NCBI GenBank assembly: GCA_903934325.1
Contig: CAIZNH010000040.1
Coordinates: 1-64,000 of the forward strand
Source of the DNA: an uncultured Alphaproteobacteria bacterium
Lineage (GTDB): Bacteria > Pseudomonadota > Alphaproteobacteria > Sphingomonadales > Sphingomonadaceae
Direction of reading: 5' to 3'
DNA: 64,000 nucleotides
Part shown: piece by piece, positions 37,896 to 46,745 of the stretch
Layout: the number at the start of each line of letters is the position of its first letter
How positions within the stretch are numbered: position 1 is the stretch's first letter
The notes under the pieces: generated by a model
The model's input: only the letters and a program-made list of their open reading frames with translations
The model's database searches: none
What the model was told of the DNA's origin: nothing
Translations under genes and position numbers: made by a program

Positions 37896-39689
37896 ATGGC
37901 ATTCCTGATCCGCACCATCGATTTTACCGCCGCCGGACGCGAGATCGTGCGCGATCGCACGGTGGAGCAGACCGCGCTCACCATCGGCCGCGCTGCCGAA
38001 AACGACATCCACCTGCCCGATCTGGCGGTGGAGCAGAACCACGTGCGCCTCGCCCTGCAATCCGACGGGACGCTGGCGGCGAGCGCGCTCGGGACATTGG
38101 GCTTCGGGCTTGACGGGCGGGTGGTCACCGAAGGCACGATCGATCCGCGCACCGGCGGCGAAATTGCTCTGGGCGCAGCGCGGCTGGCGATCACCCGCGA
38201 GGGCGACGGCAATATCGCGATCATCATCCGCCAGGTCACCGAGGATGAAGGCAAGGGAGACGCCCTGCGCGGCTTCACCCTTGCAAGCGTGCTCCCCGGC
38301 AAGCGCGCGATGAGCTGGATCTTCGCTGCCGCGATCATTCTGCTGCTGCTGATGGTGCCGGTGGCGAGCTTCCTGATGCGCGCTCCGGCCAAGGTCGATC
38401 CCACCGGCAAGACCCCGGGAACGGTGGTGATGGATGCCGCATGGGATCCGGGGGCGCTGTCGCTCAAGCACCACAGCCTCAAGGACAACTGCGAAAGCTG
38501 CCACGTCGCCGCCTTTGAAAGCGTGCAGGACGAAACCTGTGCCAGCTGCCACAAGGAAACCGCCGATCACGCCGCGATGGCGCGCCAGAGCAAGGGCATG
38601 CCGCCCCTGCCCGCAGGCGAGGCGCTGCAATGGCGGATCGGACAGGCGCTGGGCAAGGAAGGCCCGCTGGGCTGCGTCTCCTGCCATTCGGAACACGAAG
38701 GGCCGGTGCGCCAGAAGGCCGGCGACGAGGCCTTCTGTTCGGACTGCCACAAGGATCTCGACAGCCGCCTGACCGACACCAAGCTCGCCGATGCGCATGA
38801 CTTCGGCAAGGGCCACCCGCAGTTCCGCCCGGCCTATTTCGCCAGCTTCGGTGCGGCAAAGCCGGTGCGCGCCTCGCTCGATACAAAGCCGGTGGAGCGC
38901 AGCGGCCTCAAGTTCCCGCATGATGTCCACATGGACGCGCGCGGCGGTGCGGCCCGCATGGCGGTGAGCATGCCGCGCTATGGCAATCCGCTCGAATGCA
39001 AGGACTGCCACAGTCTGAATGCGGACAAGATCGGGTTCAAGCCGGTCGAGATGGAGAACGCCTGCGAAAGCTGCCACAGCCTGGTCTCGGGCCGCGGCGC
39101 GGGCGGGTTCAGCAAGCTGCGCCACGGCAGCATCAAGCACCTCGCCGAAGACCTCGGGCGGATTACCAGCGGCCCGCGCGGGACGCTGGGCGGCAATCGC
39201 CATCGCCCCGGCGCGTTTGGTGGCAGCGGCGCCTATGCGGCGGATTTCGGCCGTCCGGTACGCGCCTATATCGGCCTGTCGAACGCGCTATCGGCGGGCG
39301 GGATCTGCACCGAATGCCACCTGCCTTCACGCGGCAAGACCGGTCAGGCCGATCTCGTGCCGGTCAACCTGCCCGATCGCTTCCTCACCAGCGGCTATTT
39401 CAACCACGAAGCGCACAAGAAGGAAGAATGCACCGATTGCCATGCCGCGGACACCTCCAAGGCGGCGAGCGATCTGCTGATCCCCGATCTCAAATCCTGC
39501 CGCGATTGCCACCTTGGCGCGACGGCGGTGAAGACCAAAAAGATCGTCCCCTCCGAATGCGCCATGTGCCATTCCTACCACGTGCCTGCGGGCCAATGGT
39601 CGCCCACGGGCCGCGAACCCAAACGCGTGCCCGCACCACCTCCGTTAAAAACACGGGTTGCAGTGGTGAGCGGGGTCGCTAGGAAATAG
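37896..39689 (+). CDS. FHA domain-membrane anchor-decaheme cytochrome c fusion
   Basis: 597 residues. The N-terminus is an FHA domain (LTIGRAAENDIHLPDLAV, about 28-45, then EQNHVRL); the Arg of GR is kept but the usual phosphothreonine-contact Ser before H49 is Glu46. One membrane helix follows (139-161). The C-terminal part has ten CxxCH heme motifs, from C199 (CESCH, CASCH) through CVSCH, CSDCH, CKDCH, CESCH, CTECH, CTDCH, CRDCH to CAMCH. The helix places the FHA part in the cytoplasm and the hemes in the periplasm. It would receive electrons from the cytochrome b-like protein 10 bp upstream and pass them across the periplasm, with a phospho-signal input at the FHA domain. GAGGGGG precedes the start. 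Confidence 0.88.
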   Translation: MAFLIRTIDFTAAGREIVRDRTVEQTALTIGRAAENDIHLPDLAVEQNHVRLALQSDGTLAASALGTLGFGLDGRVVTEGTIDPRTGGEIALGAARLAITREGDGNIAIIIRQVTEDEGKGDALRGFTLASVLPGKRAMSWIFAAAIILLLLMVPVASFLMRAPAKVDPTGKTPGTVVMDAAWDPGALSLKHHSLKDNCESCHVAAFESVQDETCASCHKETADHAAMARQSKGMPPLPAGEALQWRIGQALGKEGPLGCVSCHSEHEGPVRQKAGDEAFCSDCHKDLDSRLTDTKLADAHDFGKGHPQFRPAYFASFGAAKPVRASLDTKPVERSGLKFPHDVHMDARGGAARMAVSMPRYGNPLECKDCHSLNADKIGFKPVEMENACESCHSLVSGRGAGGFSKLRHGSIKHLAEDLGRITSGPRGTLGGNRHRPGAFGGSGAYAADFGRPVRAYIGLSNALSAGGICTECHLPSRGKTGQADLVPVNLPDRFLTSGYFNHEAHKKEECTDCHAADTSKAASDLLIPDLKSCRDCHLGATAVKTKKIVPSECAMCHSYHVPAGQWSPTGREPKRVPAPPPLKTRVAVVSGVARK

Positions 39690-39691
39690 GG

Positions 39692-40573
39692 ATGAAACGG
39701 GCCGCAACCTCTTCCGGGACCGTGCTTATCGCACAGATGACCGACATTCACGTCGGCTTTGCCCCTGAAGAAAAGCCCGAAGAGCTCAATCTCACCCGCT
39801 TCCGCGCGACACTCGCCCGGCTGCTCGATGGCCCCAACCGGCCCGACATGCTGGTTCTAACGGGTGACATCACCGATCATGGCGACGCGGAAAGCTTCGC
39901 CAAGACCGCCGAGTTGATCCGCGATGTGCCCTTCCCGATTCTGCCGATGGTGGGCAATCACGACAGCCGCGAGGGTCTGCTGGGCGCTTTCCCGCAGGTC
40001 GAGACGGCAGACGGCGGGTTCCTGCACTATGTCGTCGAGGCCCCGCTCGGCCTGAGGATCATCTGCCTCGATACGCTGGAGGATGGCCGCCATGGCGGGG
40101 CCTTCTGCGAAGCGCGTGGACGCTGGCTGGCCGATCGCCTCGGCGAAGCGCCCGATCAGCCGACGCTGATCTTCATGCACCATCCGCCGGTGGTTGCCGG
40201 GATCGACTGGATGGACCCGGCCCCGCACGAGCCCTGGATCGAACGGCTGCGCGAAGTGCTGACCGGGGAGGGCCAAGTGCAGGCGATCCATTGCGGGCAC
40301 CTGCACCGCCAGATCACCACCAGCTTCGCCGGCATCCCGCTCGGCGTCACCCCTTCGGTCGCGCCGCTGGTGGCGATGGACCTCTCGCCCATCGACCAGA
40401 ACGTGCCGGACGACCGCGAGCTCATCACCACCGAGCCGCCGACCTATGCGCTCCACCGCTGGGACGGGGAGAGCCTGGTGTCGCATTACGAACGCGTGGG
40501 TGACTGGCAGGTGCTGGCGCGCTTCCACGCGGGCCTCCAGCCGATGATCGAAGGCATGTTCGCCGAGCGGTAG
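39692..40573 (+). CDS. Class III cyclic-nucleotide phosphodiesterase-like metallophosphoesterase
   Basis: 293 residues. All metal-site motifs of calcineurin-like phosphoesterases are present: D18 and H20 in MTDIHVG, D59 in TGDITDHG, N89-H90-D91 in GNHDSR, HHPP near 164, and GHLH near 207. Length and motif form match the CpdA/GpdQ (class III) group, of which CpdA hydrolyses cAMP and GpdQ hydrolyses glycerophosphodiesters. The start lies 2 bp after the FHA-decaheme stop, so it is the last gene of the operon. With a cNMP-binding redox enzyme three genes upstream and a CHASE2 cyclase nearby, cAMP is the likelier substrate. No signal peptide: cytoplasmic. Confidence 0.82.
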   Translation: MKRAATSSGTVLIAQMTDIHVGFAPEEKPEELNLTRFRATLARLLDGPNRPDMLVLTGDITDHGDAESFAKTAELIRDVPFPILPMVGNHDSREGLLGAFPQVETADGGFLHYVVEAPLGLRIICLDTLEDGRHGGAFCEARGRWLADRLGEAPDQPTLIFMHHPPVVAGIDWMDPAPHEPWIERLREVLTGEGQVQAIHCGHLHRQITTSFAGIPLGVTPSVAPLVAMDLSPIDQNVPDDRELITTEPPTYALHRWDGESLVSHYERVGDWQVLARFHAGLQPMIEGMFAER

Positions 40574-40668
40574 TAGCTCTGCTGCCACCGCGTACTACCT
40601 TGTATCGATAGATAGACGTTCATCGGCCCGCCGCCGGACGGGCCGCGAGCGCACGCGCGCGAGCCGCA

Positions 40669-40701
40669 GGCGCTCAATCCCGCAGGGATTGAAACAGCGC
40701 C
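40669..40701. terminator. Composite hairpin between convergent operons
   Basis: TCAATCCC (40674-40681) and GGGATTGA (40685-40692) form a perfect 8-bp stem, and GGCGC (40669-40673) with GCGCC (40697-40701) an outer stem. A GGCCCG/CGGGCC hairpin is at about 40625-40644. There is no T-run. It lies between the phosphodiesterase and the decaheme gene, which converge. Confidence 0.5.
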
Positions 40702-40732
40702 GAGGAGGGGGCCGCGGAGGCGGACCCGCACT

Positions 40733-43700
40733 CTACTTGCGCACAGCGGCCCGTTGCGCGCCTTGCGACGCGCGGCCGACCCAGCGGAGCATGTCGACCT
40801 CGTCGGAGACCTTCCACGGCACGCCCGAGCGGGTCATGAACAGCTGCTCCATTTCCTCGCGGGTGAAGGGCCGCGAACCGAGCCGCCCGAACACCGCCAT
40901 CTGCCCGCCGGTCTCGTCCACCGCGCGGTCGCGATCGAGACCCTTCGACAGCGCAATCGCAGGGCTGGGCGTCTTGGCCCAGGCGATCAGCTCGGGCACC
41001 GGCGCGGGGCTGAAGCCGTAGAAATTGCGCTGGCTGTCGGGGCTGGTGAGTTGCAGCACCTTCATCCCGTTCTTCCCGTCCGCGACATAGGCGAACAGCG
41101 AGGCATTGGTGGTGGCGACGATCACGTCCTCGGCATCGTTAAGGCTGCCGCCCAGCGTCACCTTCTGGAAGATGCGCGGGGCTCGCGGGTTCTTGACGTC
41201 GAGGATCACAAGGCCATCGCCCTTGGCCGCGACATAGGCATAGGTCCGCGCGATATAGATGCGCCGGGCATCGGCCAGCGGCACGGTGGCCTCGGGCACG
41301 ACCACGGGATTGCGCAAGGATGTGACGTCGAACAGCTTCACCCCGTCAGCGTCCGAGACCCACAGGTAACGGAACTGCACCGCGCTCGCCTTGGCCCCGC
41401 GCAGCGGGCGCACGGCGGCGAGTTTGGGCGTGTCGGGATCGGAGAGATCGACCACCACCAGACCCTTGGCAGCGGTGATATAGGCCACCTCGCCCGCCAG
41501 CGTGATGTGCTGCGCGCCATTCAGCACCCCGTCGGGGTTCCACGCCGTGCGGCCATCGGCAAAGGTCTTGCGGCGGAGCTGGTTGTTGCGGAATTCGCCA
41601 TCCGCCAGCGCGTTGACGTTGACGAGGATCAGGCCTTCCACCGCGTCGGTTACCACGGCGTAGTTGTAGATCGGCTTGAACGCCTGCTCCTGGTTCATCT
41701 CCCGCATCTTCTCGGTGTTGCGGGTCGGCGCGATCGGCTGGTTGGTGGCGAGCGCCATGCAGGTCGCGTTGCTGGTCTTGACGGTGGTGTCATGCCCCAG
41801 AGCCGAGAACGGCCCCTTGAGGATGCGTTCCGACACGCCCTTGTTGGCGATCGAGGCAACATCATAGACGGCAAAGCCGCCCTTGCCCTCGGCCACGAAC
41901 ATGTATTCGCCGCGCAACTGCAGGCAGCCCACGCGATCGGGCGTGCCTTCGTGGACGTTGAGGAACTGTTCGAGCGGCTGGGTTTCGCCCGACATCTTGC
42001 CGTCGAAGGTCTTGCCGCGGGTCCAGTTCTTCAGCTCGCGCCCGTTCTGGTCGACATGGAGCTTCCAGTAATCGGGGTAGGCATAGCGGTGGAGATAGGA
42101 CCCGATCACCGCCTGCGGCTCGTCATATTCGGTCACCCGCGTGGCCTGGAACCCGCCTTCCAGCCCGGTCCAGGCGTTGAGCCCGACGAAATTGACGTAG
42201 TTGGTGCCGAGCAGCAGCAGCTGCGCCATGATCGCGTTGTTGTCGTCATTGGACGAGAGGTGGCAATCGGTGCAGGTCTTGGTCTCGGTCTTGCGCACGG
42301 TGTGCGGGAAGTGCGGCGCGAAGGCCTGGCTGGAGAAGCCGATCGCTGAAATCGGCGGCTGCTGCACATAGATGCGTTCGCGGTTGATATTGGTGGATGA
42401 CAGCACCAGCGCCGATGACGAGCGCACCGGCGCGACCTGATTGCCCTTGGTCGTCATGTGCTTGCCGAGCTGGAACATCTCGTCACGCGCGACCTGCGGG
42501 TTGTAGGTGGCAAAGTTGCGGGTCTCGCCGCCTTCATAGCGGTGGACGCCGGTCTTCCAGTTGGCCTCGATCGGCAGGTGGCAGCCGCCGCAGGAGGTGG
42601 TCCACGACAGGTGGCAGGTGAAGCACGCCATCTCCGGCTCGCGGTGTGCACGGTCGCCTTCGGAAATACCGATGCCGAATTCGAAATTGCCGGTTTCCGC
42701 GCCATAGCGGCTGACGAGCTTGGCGCGCGCGGCCTTGGCGTTGAATTCGGGCGTGGCGGGATCGACCGAGTCCTTGACGAGGCTCATGTCCCATTCGAGG
42801 TTCGGATCGACGATCGAACGCTGGACGAGCTTTCGCCTGCCGTCCGGACCTTCCATCCATTCGAAGCGGCGCTTGCCATCAGGGTTGCGCAGCAGGGCGA
42901 GGTTGTGGCCTTCAGGCGGCGCGGCCGGGCCGCTGGTGCGCAAGGTGGGGTAGGCATCGGAGGTGCCGTGGCAATCCTTGCAGGTGATCTCGATCGCATT
43001 GGCAACCTCGCCGTAGATCAGCCCGTTGCCGTGGCTGTCCTGTTCGAAGTGGCAATCGGCGCACTGCATGCCCTTTTCGGCATGGATATCCATCATGTGC
43101 ACGGCCTTGCCCGGGTTCACGCCCGCCGGCACGAACTTGCCCTCGTCCTTGCGGCGCCATTTCTCCGGATCATCGGGATCGACGATCTTGCCCTCGGCAT
43201 CGAGCAGATTGCCCTCGCGGTCGCGCTTGAAGATGGCGCGGAAGTTCCAGCCGTGGCCGTGATAATCGGCAAACTGGGTGTCCTTGAGCGTCGGGTTCAG
43301 ATCATAGACGTTGCGCAGGAAGTCGATATCGGCCCAGCGCCCGCGCGGCGCGGCGCCCTCGGGGTTGCGATCGGTGATCGCGCGCACTTCCTCGGCAGTG
43401 GGATATTTCTGCTGCGCCGGCCACATGCTGGGCGCGTCGCTCTCGTAATCCCACATGGTGTAGCCGAGGAAGGAATTCAGGAAGATGTTGGGCTGGTGCA
43501 TGTGGCAGTTCATGCACTGGCTGGTCGGGATCGCACGGGTAAAGACGTGCTGGAGCGGGTGGCCCTTTTCCTTCTGCTTGCCGTCATAGGTCAGCGTGTC
43601 GTCATCGCGCTTGCCCGGACCGGACGCGTCTCCGTGATCATCGTGGTGATCGCCCGGCTTTTTCAGAGCGCCGTGCCCGCCCGCCTTGCCGCCGCCGTGA

Positions 43701-44881
43701 CTATCATATCCGGCCGCGTGCTCGATCTTGGCGGCAATGGTGGGGTCGACCGTGATCGTCTGCCCGTCGCGGCCATATTGCGCATAGGTGAGCGAATGGC
43801 GCGGTTCACGGTCATTGGCATAGACCACGTGGCAGCTCGCGCAGCCCGAATGGCGATAGTCGCCCGGCTGATCATTGGTGCCCATGAACCAGGTGAAGGG
43901 ATCGTTGAGGCGGGTCTTGTGGATGTTGAGCGCCGGGATCGCCACCCGAAGTCCGGTGGCTGGGCCGCGGTTCGACTGCTTCAAGTCCGGCCGGCCGGGC
44001 TCTTCGAGGCGCTGGATCGAGCCCGACGGGTTGGGCAGGCCGATTTCCGGGAACTGCGAGTTGATCGTGCGTCCGCCGCGCTCGAACACGCGGAACACGT
44101 CGCCCGGCGGGATGACGTGCCAGGTCGGTAGCGGATACATCTCGGCCAGCACGCCGCGCGCGATCTGGTCCTGCGACAGCTTGCCGTCGGGCGCGGCGCC
44201 CGGCGTGGTCAGCTTCGCGGCATGGCCATCGCGGGTATAGGCCTCGCCCAGCAGGTAGTTCTTGAAGGGCAGGATGCCGTTATTGTAGCTCGCCCCGCCC
44301 CACAACATCGCACCGGTCGCCATGATCGAGCGTTCGGCGCTTTCGATCGCCTGCACGTGGCAGGCCCCGCAAGCCTCGCGCGCGACGCGGTAGTCAGACG
44401 GGTTCACGAACTTGATGAACTCGGGCGCTTCCTTGTTGAGCAGCGCGTAGGAGCGCTTGGGGTTGGCCGAGGAAGGGAAGTGCCAGCTGTCGGGATATTT
44501 GGGCAGCACATGCGCCTGATCACGCGCCGCGACATAATCGGGGTGATCGTGGGGAAGCTGCGAATTGCCGCGCACCTTGGCATTGCCGCCATGACAATCG
44601 GTGCAGCCCAGCCGCACCGCAGGGGTCATGTGCATGGTCGGCGCGTCGGACTTGACGTGGCAGGTGTTGCAGCCTTCGGACTTGGCCTGCATCTCGGCCA
44701 CCGATTGCCGCTGCGGCGCAGGCGGCGCGATCACCAGCGAATAGTCGCGTTTGACCGGCTTTTGCCCGCCTGCCGCCATGGTGTCACCGGCAAACAGCAC
44801 CAGCGCGAGAACCAGCGCGGCGGCCAGCAGCACCAGATGACGGACGAAGGGTTGCCCCCAGAGACGATCGGCCTTGAGCAT
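40733..44881 (-). CDS. Decaheme cytochrome c with C-terminal LVIVD-type beta-propeller
   Basis: 1382 residues. A signal sequence or anchor (about 14-36, ending AGDTMAAG) leads into ten CxxCH heme motifs spread over residues 71 to about 875: CNTCH (71), CTDCH (93), CGACH, CASCH, CMNCH, CADCH, CKDCH, CFTCH, CGGCH and CTDCH. A His/Gly/Asp-rich stretch (HGGGKAGGHG to HHDDHGD) lies between the fourth and fifth. From about 1000 on, repeats of the LVIVD type appear: YMFVAEGKGGFAVYDV, VAYITAAKGLVVVDLSDPDTP, YAYVAAKGDGLVILDVKNPRAP, LFAYVADGKNGMKVLQL. It starts inside the stop codon of the outer-membrane barrel gene. Likely a periplasmic or surface electron carrier working with that barrel. Confidence 0.9.
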   Translation of the reverse strand: MLKADRLWGQPFVRHLVLLAAALVLALVLFAGDTMAAGGQKPVKRDYSLVIAPPAPQRQSVAEMQAKSEGCNTCHVKSDAPTMHMTPAVRLGCTDCHGGNAKVRGNSQLPHDHPDYVAARDQAHVLPKYPDSWHFPSSANPKRSYALLNKEAPEFIKFVNPSDYRVAREACGACHVQAIESAERSIMATGAMLWGGASYNNGILPFKNYLLGEAYTRDGHAAKLTTPGAAPDGKLSQDQIARGVLAEMYPLPTWHVIPPGDVFRVFERGGRTINSQFPEIGLPNPSGSIQRLEEPGRPDLKQSNRGPATGLRVAIPALNIHKTRLNDPFTWFMGTNDQPGDYRHSGCASCHVVYANDREPRHSLTYAQYGRDGQTITVDPTIAAKIEHAAGYDSHGGGKAGGHGALKKPGDHHDDHGDASGPGKRDDDTLTYDGKQKEKGHPLQHVFTRAIPTSQCMNCHMHQPNIFLNSFLGYTMWDYESDAPSMWPAQQKYPTAEEVRAITDRNPEGAAPRGRWADIDFLRNVYDLNPTLKDTQFADYHGHGWNFRAIFKRDREGNLLDAEGKIVDPDDPEKWRRKDEGKFVPAGVNPGKAVHMMDIHAEKGMQCADCHFEQDSHGNGLIYGEVANAIEITCKDCHGTSDAYPTLRTSGPAAPPEGHNLALLRNPDGKRRFEWMEGPDGRRKLVQRSIVDPNLEWDMSLVKDSVDPATPEFNAKAARAKLVSRYGAETGNFEFGIGISEGDRAHREPEMACFTCHLSWTTSCGGCHLPIEANWKTGVHRYEGGETRNFATYNPQVARDEMFQLGKHMTTKGNQVAPVRSSSALVLSSTNINRERIYVQQPPISAIGFSSQAFAPHFPHTVRKTETKTCTDCHLSSNDDNNAIMAQLLLLGTNYVNFVGLNAWTGLEGGFQATRVTEYDEPQAVIGSYLHRYAYPDYWKLHVDQNGRELKNWTRGKTFDGKMSGETQPLEQFLNVHEGTPDRVGCLQLRGEYMFVAEGKGGFAVYDVASIANKGVSERILKGPFSALGHDTTVKTSNATCMALATNQPIAPTRNTEKMREMNQEQAFKPIYNYAVVTDAVEGLILVNVNALADGEFRNNQLRRKTFADGRTAWNPDGVLNGAQHITLAGEVAYITAAKGLVVVDLSDPDTPKLAAVRPLRGAKASAVQFRYLWVSDADGVKLFDVTSLRNPVVVPEATVPLADARRIYIARTYAYVAAKGDGLVILDVKNPRAPRIFQKVTLGGSLNDAEDVIVATTNASLFAYVADGKNGMKVLQLTSPDSQRNFYGFSPAPVPELIAWAKTPSPAIALSKGLDRDRAVDETGGQMAVFGRLGSRPFTREEMEQLFMTRSGVPWKVSDEVDMLRWVGRASQGAQRAAVRK

Positions 44882-46743
44882 CAGTAGGTCAGCACCACGT
44901 TGGCAAGGATCGAGACAAATTCCTGCCCGCCCCCGCGCTTGTCGAACAGGTCCTGGAACCCGTCACCGGCAAGCAGCGTCGCGGCGGAAAGGCGGAAAAC
45001 GAGGTTCTGGTTGGCCTTGGGCCGCCAGATCGCCGCGGCGGAAAGATCAAAGCCGATATCCTTGGGGATCGACCCTTCGTTGCGCAGCACCTGCAAGGTC
45101 GAGGTGTTCTCGAACCACAGGTGGTTGGCATTGGCCGAAAGCCGGAATTGCGGCGTCAGATCGAAATCCGCGCCCATCCCGAGCAGCATCAGGCCCGGGT
45201 TGTTGAAATTCGACTGCCCCTGCTCCTTGGAGGAGCGCAACGAATTGAGCAGGCCGTTGCGACCATTGACGCTGATCGCGCGCCCGCCACCGGCAAAGGG
45301 AATGGTCTGGCGGATCCAGTATGAGGTGTCGGCCCCTGCAAACACCGGGTTTTCGAAGATCGCGTCGAACCCGCCCTCGGTGTTGTCATAGGGATCGCTG
45401 TCTCCGCTGGCATAGGCGCCCGAGAGGCGGAAGCGCATCCAGTCACGGTCGATGCTGGCTTCCACCGCGGCGAACTGCGCGTTGATATCAGCCGGGCGGT
45501 CAGTGAAGAAGGAGTTCCGGTCCTCGCCCAGCGCCCAGTAGAAGCTGCCGGTGAGGTTCACCCGCCCGATGCGGCCATCCATGTTGTAGCCGAGATAGGC
45601 GACGTCATATTCGCGCCCGCGCAGCGTTCCCAGCAGCGCCGGGCGTACCGGGAAGCCGTTGGTGTCGATCTGGATATCGTCGGCCTCGCGGTTGCGGTTG
45701 TAGACCACGGTGATCTGGCTGGTGAGCGCCGGGATCAGGAAGTCCTGCCGATAGGCATTGGCGACGAACACGAAATCATCCCGAGGGGACCGCAGGATCG
45801 CGTTGAGGCCGCTGTTGGTGTCCTTCTCCAGCCGCCAGAAGGCGCCGAGATTGAACTGGAAACGGTTGTTGTCGCGCGATCCGAACAGGCGCACGCCCAG
45901 TTGCTGATCATTGAACAGGAAGCCGCGGAAATCCGACTGGAACGGCTGGATGCCGGCGCGGATCGAGATGAAATCGAACCGGTCATTGTCGAACTGGCTG
46001 AAGTGGTAATCGACGAAAGCTTCCTGCACCCCGAGGAACTGGTCGAGGCGGTGGCTGGGCTTCGAGGGCTCGACAAACAGCACGCGGCGTTCGGGCACGT
46101 CGACATAATTGACGTTGTAGGCCAGCGTCAGGCGATATTCGATCGCAGGCGGCTTGAAGGTGGTCGAACCCTTGAGCAGCGCGAAACCGGCGATGAAGGT
46201 CTGGCTGAAGACCTGGCTGAAATCATTGCCGAACACGTCGTTGCGGCCCGGGTCCTCGGTGGTCTGCACGCCCACCGGAATCGGGAAGGTGCGCGGTTCG
46301 TAGACCGAATCCGAAATCAGGTTGGCGACGAAGAACCAGTCGTCTTCCTTGATCGGCAGCCACGGCACCTTGGCGCGGTTGATCGGGCGGTCACCCTTGT
46401 AGGTGTTCTGGTTGTAGGGATCGAACAGGTTTTCCTTCACCAGCCCCAGTGTTTCGATCAGGCGCCACCGATCGGGGATCGGAACCTGGTCGGTCGGAAA
46501 GGCCTCGGGCGGGGGCGGACGGATCGCGCCTTGGTTGCGCTGCTCGATGCGCTCGGGCAGCGGGGCGGTGTAGCCGGGCCGCTCGCGCCCCTCGATGATC
46601 TCGGGATCGACCGGGGGGATGTCCTTTTCCCAGTCCTTATCCCGCGCTTCCTCGCCCGGCGCCACGACCGGGGGCGCCAGCTCCTCGGGCGGCGGCGGTG
46701 CAGCCTGGGCCAGCAGCAGGGCGGGGAGCAGCAGCGCGGACAC
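44881..46743 (-). CDS. Outer-membrane beta-barrel of the multiheme cytochrome operon
   Basis: 620 residues from a GTG start 2 bp after the previous stop, with GAGGGGC as ribosome binding site. A short signal peptide (MSALLLPALLLAQAA) is followed by a proline/acidic-rich linker (about 17-90) and then alternating amphipathic strands of a large barrel: YRLTLAYNVNYVDVPERRVL, DYHFSQFDNDRFDFISIRAGIQPFQSDFRG, QLGVRLFGSRDNNRFQFNLGAFWRLE, RVNLTGSFYWALGED, RFRLSGAYASGDSDPYD, QNLVFRLSAATLLAGDGFQDLF, ending SILANVVLTY. It resembles large porin-like barrels, not clearly MtrB. Its place directly between heme proteins suggests it houses a cytochrome across the outer membrane. Confidence 0.75.
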   Translation of the reverse strand: MSALLLPALLLAQAAPPPPEELAPPVVAPGEEARDKDWEKDIPPVDPEIIEGRERPGYTAPLPERIEQRNQGAIRPPPPEAFPTDQVPIPDRWRLIETLGLVKENLFDPYNQNTYKGDRPINRAKVPWLPIKEDDWFFVANLISDSVYEPRTFPIPVGVQTTEDPGRNDVFGNDFSQVFSQTFIAGFALLKGSTTFKPPAIEYRLTLAYNVNYVDVPERRVLFVEPSKPSHRLDQFLGVQEAFVDYHFSQFDNDRFDFISIRAGIQPFQSDFRGFLFNDQQLGVRLFGSRDNNRFQFNLGAFWRLEKDTNSGLNAILRSPRDDFVFVANAYRQDFLIPALTSQITVVYNRNREADDIQIDTNGFPVRPALLGTLRGREYDVAYLGYNMDGRIGRVNLTGSFYWALGEDRNSFFTDRPADINAQFAAVEASIDRDWMRFRLSGAYASGDSDPYDNTEGGFDAIFENPVFAGADTSYWIRQTIPFAGGGRAISVNGRNGLLNSLRSSKEQGQSNFNNPGLMLLGMGADFDLTPQFRLSANANHLWFENTSTLQVLRNEGSIPKDIGFDLSAAAIWRPKANQNLVFRLSAATLLAGDGFQDLFDKRGGGQEFVSILANVVLTY

Positions 46744-46745
46744 GC

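Noticed and set aside
40669..40701. GGGATTGAAAC-like sequence resembling the 3' end of CRISPR repeats
   Set aside because: It occurs once only, as the arm of a composite hairpin between convergent genes; there are no spaced repeats and no cas genes.
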